Position numbers and translations under genes: made by a program. From assembly GCA_001724355.1 (NCBI GenBank), contig MEEF01000022.1, positions 1-40,759 of the forward strand: DNA of 40,759 nucleotides. Direction: 5' to 3'. The notes under the pieces are model-generated. The model was not told the origin of the DNA. It was given only the letters and a program-made list of their open reading frames with translations, and did not search any database. The stretch comes from Mesorhizobium sp. SCN 65-20. Its GTDB lineage: Bacteria > Pseudomonadota > Alphaproteobacteria > Rhizobiales > Rhizobiaceae. Position 1 is the stretch's first letter, and every line of letters begins with the position of its first letter. Below, piece after piece: positions 37,095-40,759 of this stretch.

Positions 37095-37140
37095 AATATG
37101 AGGGTTTATCACATTTGCAAATGTGAGGATTGCTCATATT
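37095..37140. promoter_or_regulatory. nested palindromic operator between tetR and the NmrA-like gene
   Basis: Two inverted repeats share one centre at 37117/37118. The inner perfect 18-bp palindrome TCACATTTGCAAATGTGA spans 37109-37126. The outer arms are AATATGAG (37095-37102) and CTCATATT (37133-37140). The outer arms also carry -10-like hexamers for both divergent genes, so a bound TetR dimer or pair of dimers would block both. Confidence 0.8.
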
Positions 37141-37154
37141 TAGTGGAGGCCAAG

Positions 37155-37997
37155 ATGCAGTCTGAAACCACGAATGCTCCTTTCCTCATCCTCGGCGGCA
37201 CCGGAAAGACCGGACGCCGCGTCGCTGAACGTCTTGCCGCACGCGGCCTGCCGGTCCGCATCGGCTCTCGTGCCGCAGCGCCCGCCTTCGACTGGGACGA
37301 TCGTTCGTCCTGGCCTGCGGCACTTGACGGCGTGCGGGCCGCCTACATCGCCTACCAGCCCGACCTCGCCGTACCTGGCGCAGCAGACACCATCGGCGAT
37401 TTCGCCCGTCTATCCGTCGGTTTGGGCGTCAAGCGCCTGGTGCTGCTGTCCGGGCGCGGCGAGCCCGAGGCGCAGCGGTCCGAAGAGGCGGTCATTGCCT
37501 CCGGCGCTGACTGGACCATCCTGCGCTGCAGCTGGTTCGCCCAGAATTTCAGCGAGAGCTTCATGCGCGACATGGTGCTTTCGGGTGAGGTCGCCTTGCC
37601 GGTGGGTGATGTCGGCGAGCCGTTCGTCGATGCCGATGACATCGCCGACGCGGCGGTCGCCGCCTTCACCGACGACCGCCACATCGGCCAGCTCTATGAG
37701 CTGACCGGGCCGCGACTGCTCAGCTTCCGCGACGCCGTGGCCGAGATCGCTGCCGCCAGCGGGCGGGACGTCCGCTTCACCGAGATCGCGCCCGCCGACT
37801 TCGAGGCCGGCATGGTCTCAGCAGGGCTGCCGGCGGACCTCGTCGCGCTGCTGATGATGCTGTTCACCGAGGTGCTCGACGGGCGCAACGCGCAAGTCGC
37901 CGACGGCGTCGAACGGGCGCTCGGGCGGCCCGCCCGCGATTTCGGCGACTTTGCCAAGGCCGCGGCCGCGTCGGGTGCCTGGGGAGAGGCAAGGTGA
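37155..37997 (+). CDS. NmrA-like NAD(P)-binding oxidoreductase (atypical SDR)
   Basis: A 280-residue Rossmann protein of the NmrA/atypical short-chain dehydrogenase type. Its nucleotide-binding loop is LILGGTGKTGRRVAERL. It lacks the Tyr-x3-Lys catalytic motif, having SGRGEPEAQRSEEAVIASGADWTILRCSWFAQNF instead, which is typical of NAD(P)H sensors or quinone-type reductases. The start has GGAGG five bases upstream. It overlaps the DUF1772 gene by four bases and is divergent from its presumed regulator, forming a conserved three-gene module of unknown substrate, perhaps for reactive quinones or electrophiles. Confidence 0.87.
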   Translation: MQSETTNAPFLILGGTGKTGRRVAERLAARGLPVRIGSRAAAPAFDWDDRSSWPAALDGVRAAYIAYQPDLAVPGAADTIGDFARLSVGLGVKRLVLLSGRGEPEAQRSEEAVIASGADWTILRCSWFAQNFSESFMRDMVLSGEVALPVGDVGEPFVDADDIADAAVAAFTDDRHIGQLYELTGPRLLSFRDAVAEIAAASGRDVRFTEIAPADFEAGMVSAGLPADLVALLMMLFTEVLDGRNAQVADGVERALGRPARDFGDFAKAAAASGAWGEAR

Positions 37998-38482
37998 TCG
38001 CCATGCTGTTTCCCGCGCTCACCTTCCTCGCCGTGATCGGCAGCGGCCTCGCTGCCGGGCTGTTCTTCATCTTCTCGAACACGATCATGGCGTCGTTTGC
38101 CAGGCTGCCCGCGGCACAGGGCATCGCCGCCATGCAGCAGATCAACCTCACCATCATCAACCCGGTCTTCATGGCCGTGTTCATGGGGCTGGCCGCACTG
38201 TCGCTCGTGCTGGGCGCCAAGGCGCTGCTTGGCTGGTCGGAGGCAGGCTCGGCCTGGCTGCTCGCCGGCGCCATTGCCTATCTGGTAGGCTGCTTTTTGG
38301 TGACGATTATCTTCAACGTGCCGCTCAACGACCAGTTGGCGGCTGTCGATCCGGCTGGTGCCGAAGGGGCGCCACTGTGGGCCACCTATCTGCGCGAATG
38401 GCTGCCGTGGAACCACGTCCGGACGGTCGCCTGCACGGTCTCGCTCGGATCCTACGTCATGGCGCTCCTGCGCATGGCATAG
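37994..38482 (+). CDS. DUF1772 (anthrone oxygenase-like) membrane protein
   Basis: A 162-residue membrane protein with four helices: about 3-27 (LFPALTFLAVIGSGLAAGLFFIFS), 54-75, 83-106 and 143-160. The motifs INLTIINPVFMAVFMG and NVPLNDQLA belong to DUF1772, a family that includes fungal anthrone oxygenases. The start is GTG overlapping the previous stop (GTGA), with GGAGAGG before it; the ATG nine bases later is an alternative. Coupled translation with the NmrA-like gene suggests both act on one substrate. Confidence 0.82.
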   Translation: MIAMLFPALTFLAVIGSGLAAGLFFIFSNTIMASFARLPAAQGIAAMQQINLTIINPVFMAVFMGLAALSLVLGAKALLGWSEAGSAWLLAGAIAYLVGCFLVTIIFNVPLNDQLAAVDPAGAEGAPLWATYLREWLPWNHVRTVACTVSLGSYVMALLRMA

Positions 38483-38498
38483 GACGCCGCATAAGAGA

Positions 38499-38524
38499 AA
38501 GGCCGGGTCAGCCCCGGCCTTCTT
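38499..38524. terminator. bidirectional terminator between the DUF1772 gene and ddl
   Basis: A perfect 9-bp stem (AAGGCCGGG 38499-38507, loop TCAGC, CCCGGCCTT 38513-38521) separates two convergent genes. Short T-rich runs follow on both strands (TTCTTG on plus, TTTCTCTT on minus). Confidence 0.8.
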
Positions 38525-38527
38525 GCC

Positions 38528-39604
38528 TCACGCCTGGCGCTTCCAGCGCGCCACGGCGTGTTCGATCAGCCGGCCGACGAGCTCGGGATAGGAAACCCCC
38601 GATGCCGCCATCGTCTTCGGATACATGCTGATGTTGGTGAATCCGGGGATGGTGTTGACCTCGTTGACGAGTGCCGAGCCATCGGCCTTCACGAAGAAGT
38701 CGACGCGCGCCATGCTCTCGCAGCCGAGCGCCAGGAAGGCGCTGCGGGCAATCTCCTGCAGCTTCGCCGTGGCACCGTCCGGAAGCTCGGCGGGGATGCG
38801 CAGCGCCGCCCCATCGGCATCGATATACTTGGCTTCGTAGGTGTAGAAGCCGTGGCTCGCGGCCGGCACGATCTCGCCCGGCACGGACACAGATAGGGAG
38901 CCGTCGGTCGCCTCGAGCACGGCGAACTCGACCTCGCGGCCAGCAATGAACTCCTCGATCAAGACCTTGCGGTCATGCCTGAACGCCTCCGCCAGCGCAT
39001 TCTCCAGCTGCTCCGCAGTCTCGGCCTTGCTGACGCCGACCGACGAGCCCTGGCGGGCCGGCTTGACGAAGACGGGCAGGCCGAGTGCTGCCTTCACCGC
39101 CTCGAAGCTCGGCCGTTCAGCGAAATGCACCGTCACGGCGCGGGCAACCGGCAGTCCAGCCTCCTTCATCAGCCGCTTGGCGGTATCCTTGTCCATTGCG
39201 TTGGCCGAGCCGAGCACGCCGCAGCCGACATAGGGAATGCCGGCGACCTCGGCGAGGCCCTGCACTGCGCCGTCCTCGCCGAACGGGCCGTGCAGCACCG
39301 GAAACAGCACGTCGACCTTCGGCAGCTCGAACGGTGCTTCGCCCGAGGGGAGAGCGATCAGCCGCCCCTTGCCGCCGGGCACCAGCGCCACCTCGGTGCC
39401 ACCGGCGGGCACGGCCTGGGGCGGGGCGCCGTCGGTGCCGAGCTGCGCCAGGAACCAGCGGCCGTCGCGGGCGATGCCAACGGGCACGACCTCGTATCGG
39501 GAGGTGTCGATCGCCTTGACCACGTTGCTGGCGGACATGATGGAAACGTCGTGCTCGGCGGAACGCCCGCCGAAAAGGACTGCGATGCGCGGTCTGCTGG
39601 TCAT
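38528..39604 (-). CDS. ddl: D-alanine--D-alanine ligase (DdlA type)
   Basis: ATP-grasp ligase joining two D-alanines for the peptidoglycan stem peptide. The 358 residues match the longer DdlA class. The N-terminal motif is IAVLFGGRSAEHDVSIMSASNV. ATP-binding segments include VFVKPARQGSSVGVSKAET and KVLIEEFIAGREVEFAVLE. Metal-binding residues lie in ARVDFFVKADGSALVNEVNTIPGFTNISMYPKTMAASG. The rhizobial ddlB is normally in the division and cell-wall cluster, so this is probably a second, separate ligase. The ATG at 39604 is preferred to the GTG 42 bases upstream. Confidence 0.95.
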   Translation of the reverse strand: MTSRPRIAVLFGGRSAEHDVSIMSASNVVKAIDTSRYEVVPVGIARDGRWFLAQLGTDGAPPQAVPAGGTEVALVPGGKGRLIALPSGEAPFELPKVDVLFPVLHGPFGEDGAVQGLAEVAGIPYVGCGVLGSANAMDKDTAKRLMKEAGLPVARAVTVHFAERPSFEAVKAALGLPVFVKPARQGSSVGVSKAETAEQLENALAEAFRHDRKVLIEEFIAGREVEFAVLEATDGSLSVSVPGEIVPAASHGFYTYEAKYIDADGAALRIPAELPDGATAKLQEIARSAFLALGCESMARVDFFVKADGSALVNEVNTIPGFTNISMYPKTMAASGVSYPELVGRLIEHAVARWKRQA

Positions 39605-39730
39605 GGTGATTTCCGTCTGCTCTGGATCGTCGTGGCTCGTCGACACTGCCGGTCATGGGGAACGGCAAATGCCGCCTAACTGTGGCAGCCGGCACCGCCG
39701 CGCGGAGTTTTCCGGTTGCTTCTCGTGGGC

Positions 39731-40036
39731 TCAGGCCTCGGACTTGTGGCCCTTGCGGTCGGAATGGCCGAGATCACGCTCCGGGTCGATCACGTCGCGC
39801 ACCAGCTGCTTGAGCTTGGCCGCGTCGGGAAAACCGCCATCGCGCTTGCGGTCCCAGATCAGCTCGCCGTTGCAGGTGATGGTGAAGACCCCGCCGCTGC
39901 CCGGCACCAAGGTCACTTCGCCGAGCTCCGTACCGAAGGTCGACAGCAGTTCCTGCGCCATCCATCCGGCGCGGAGCAGCCACATGCACTGGGTGCAATA
40001 GGTGATGCGGATCTGGGGGAGGGGGATGTCGGTCAT
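39731..40036 (-). CDS. SelT/SelW/SelH-family (Rdx) thioredoxin-like protein
   Basis: A 101-residue member of the selenoprotein W-like Rdx family. It has a beta-alpha fold with redox motif CTQC (Cys14 and Cys17) after IRITYCTQCMWLLRAGWMAQELLSTF, and the GVFTITCNGELIWDRKRDGGFPDAAKLKQLVRD block that defines the family. It is the cysteine version, not selenocysteine. It probably acts in thiol redox control in the cytoplasm; the partner is unknown. The ATG at 40036 is preferred; the ATG two codons earlier is possible. The inverted repeats at 40061-40210 occupy its upstream region. Confidence 0.85.
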   Translation of the reverse strand: MTDIPLPQIRITYCTQCMWLLRAGWMAQELLSTFGTELGEVTLVPGSGGVFTITCNGELIWDRKRDGGFPDAAKLKQLVRDVIDPERDLGHSDRKGHKSEA

Positions 40037-40060
40037 TGGCATCTCGATGCTGTGTGGCGG

Positions 40061-40100
40061 GTCCTTCGAGGCCCGCTTCGCGGGCACCTCAGGATGAGGA
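40061..40100 (+). repeat. REP-like palindromic element, copy 1
   Basis: The arms GTCCTTCGAGG and CACCTCAGGATGAGGA flank an internal hairpin GCCCGC-TTC-GCGGGC (40071-40085). This matches a dispersed intergenic element common in Mesorhizobium/Bradyrhizobium-type genomes. The partner copy is at 40167-40210 in inverted orientation. Confidence 0.75.
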
Positions 40101-40166
40101 AGGATAGTGCTGGCCGACATCGTCAGCCAGGGCAAGGAAGCGCCAAATCGCGCAGGGTGCCGACGG

Positions 40167-40210
40167 TCCTCATCCTGAGGTGCTCGCCCAACGGGCGAGC
40201 CTCGAAGGAC
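40167..40210 (-). repeat. REP-like palindromic element, copy 2 (inverted)
   Basis: The reverse complement has the same outer arms as copy 1. Its internal hairpin is different and longer (GCTCGCCC-GTT-GGGCGAGC), so pairing is kept while sequence changes. Together with copy 1 it frames a 66-base spacer. Confidence 0.75.
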
Positions 40211-40220
40211 GCACAAGACA

Positions 40221-40250
40221 AGAAAACGCCCCGGGATTACCGGGGCGTTT
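40221..40250 (-). terminator. Rho-independent terminator after yebC
   Basis: A perfect 11-bp stem (AAACGCCCCGG 40224-40234, loop of 5, complement 40240-40250) ends on the minus strand in TTTTCTTG. It lies six bases past the yebC stop codon. Confidence 0.9.
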
Positions 40251-40255
40251 CAATC

Positions 40256-40759
40256 TTATGCAGCGCTGAGCTTGGCCAGCGTCTCGTCGTCGACTTCGAA
40301 GTTGGCGTAGACGTTCTGCACGTCGTCGTCGTCCTCGAGGGTGGCGACCAGCTTCATCAGCGACTGGGCGCGGTCCTCGTCGACCGGAATGTTGTTCTGC
40401 GGCTTCCAGATGACCTTCTGCGACTGGGCTTCGCCGAGCGAACCTTCGAGCGCCTTGGAGACGTCGCCGAGGTCACCGAAGGCGCAGATGATGGTGTGGC
40501 CGTCCTCGTCCGACTGCACGTCCTCGGCGCCGGCCTCGATCGCCGCGTCCATCACCTTGTCGGCGCTGCCGGCGGTCGCCGGATAGACGATCTCGCCGAC
40601 GCGATCCCACATGAACGACACCGAGCCGGTTTCGCCAAGCGCCCCGCCGGCCTTGGTGAAGGCAGCACGGACGTTGGATGCGGAGCGGTTGCGGTTGTCG
40701 GTCAGCACCTCGACGATGACGGCGACGCCACCGGGGCCGTAACCCTCGTAGCGCACTTC
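40256..40759 (-). CDS. yebC: YebC/PmpR-family protein (N-terminal part beyond window)
   Basis: The C-terminal 167 residues of a YebC-family protein (usual length about 245). Family blocks are [52 protein letters not shown] and [16 protein letters not shown]. The C-terminus ends in [27 protein letters not shown]. The frame is open to the window edge, so the start lies outside. These proteins act on the ribosome or DNA as expression factors; recent work ties YebC to polyproline translation. In other rhizobia yebC directly precedes ruvC, but here it is about 22 kb away. Confidence 0.95.
   Translation of the reverse strand, partial: EVRYEGYGPGGVAVIVEVLTDNRNRSASNVRAAFTKAGGALGETGSVSFMWDRVGEIVYPATAGSADKVMDAAIEAGAEDVQSDEDGHTIICAFGDLGDVSKALEGSLGEAQSQKVIWKPQNNIPVDEDRAQSLMKLVATLEDDDDVQNVYANFEVDDETLAKLSAA

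Overview
The window (about 65% G+C, 40.8 kb) comes from an alphaproteobacterium of the order Hyphomicrobiales (Rhizobiales), most likely a Mesorhizobium- or Aminobacter-like member of the Phyllobacteriaceae. This is inferred from gene order, protein style (RcdA/DUF1465, TolA/Pal variants, cysteine-free L31, SerC type) and intergenic repeats. It is chromosomal and mostly housekeeping. I found no phage, transposase, rRNA, tRNA or CRISPR.

Left third (1-18.9 kb), almost all on the minus strand: the start of serC, an outer-membrane beta-barrel gene, glmM, a divergent nicotinamidase-like hydrolase on the plus strand, ftsH, tilS, cpoB, pal, tolB, tolA, tolR, tolQ, ybgC, a GNAT acetyltransferase, ruvB, ruvA, ruvC and an RcdA-like gene. 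This is the alphaproteobacterial array for Holliday-junction processing, the Tol-Pal envelope machine, tRNA-Ile lysidine synthesis, membrane proteolysis and cell-wall precursor supply. Its main oddity is that two different VapBC-type toxin-antitoxin modules sit inside ruvCAB, giving ruvC-vapBC-ruvA-vapBC-ruvB, each with its own operator-like inverted repeat.

Middle (18.9-30.5 kb): a structured small-RNA candidate with a terminator, a four-helix membrane protein resembling part of a heme-copper oxidase, a DUF2269-type membrane protein, an acyl-CoA ligase next to a TauE/SafE exporter, a ThiE-like protein overlapping a SEL1-repeat protein, then efp-suhB, a hemolysin-III family protein, and a MotA/TolQ-like plus MotB/OmpA-like proton-channel pair.

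Right third (30.5-40.8 kb): an M32 carboxypeptidase, a nitroreductase carrying the active-site lid residues of iodotyrosine deiodinase, an MsbA-type ABC exporter convergent with it, rpmE, a less G+C-rich patch with a GNAT gene, a TetR/NmrA/DUF1772 module with a nested palindromic operator, a ddlA-type D-Ala-D-Ala ligase, a SelW-like redox protein, a pair of inverted REP-like elements, and the 3' part of yebC.

The best candidates for something new are the double toxin-antitoxin insertion in ruvCAB, the small RNA, the deiodinase-like flavoprotein, and the non-flagellar proton-channel pair with its leader stem-loop. No obviously new multi-gene defence or biosynthetic system is visible. Functions come from motif recognition by eye; no database search was run.
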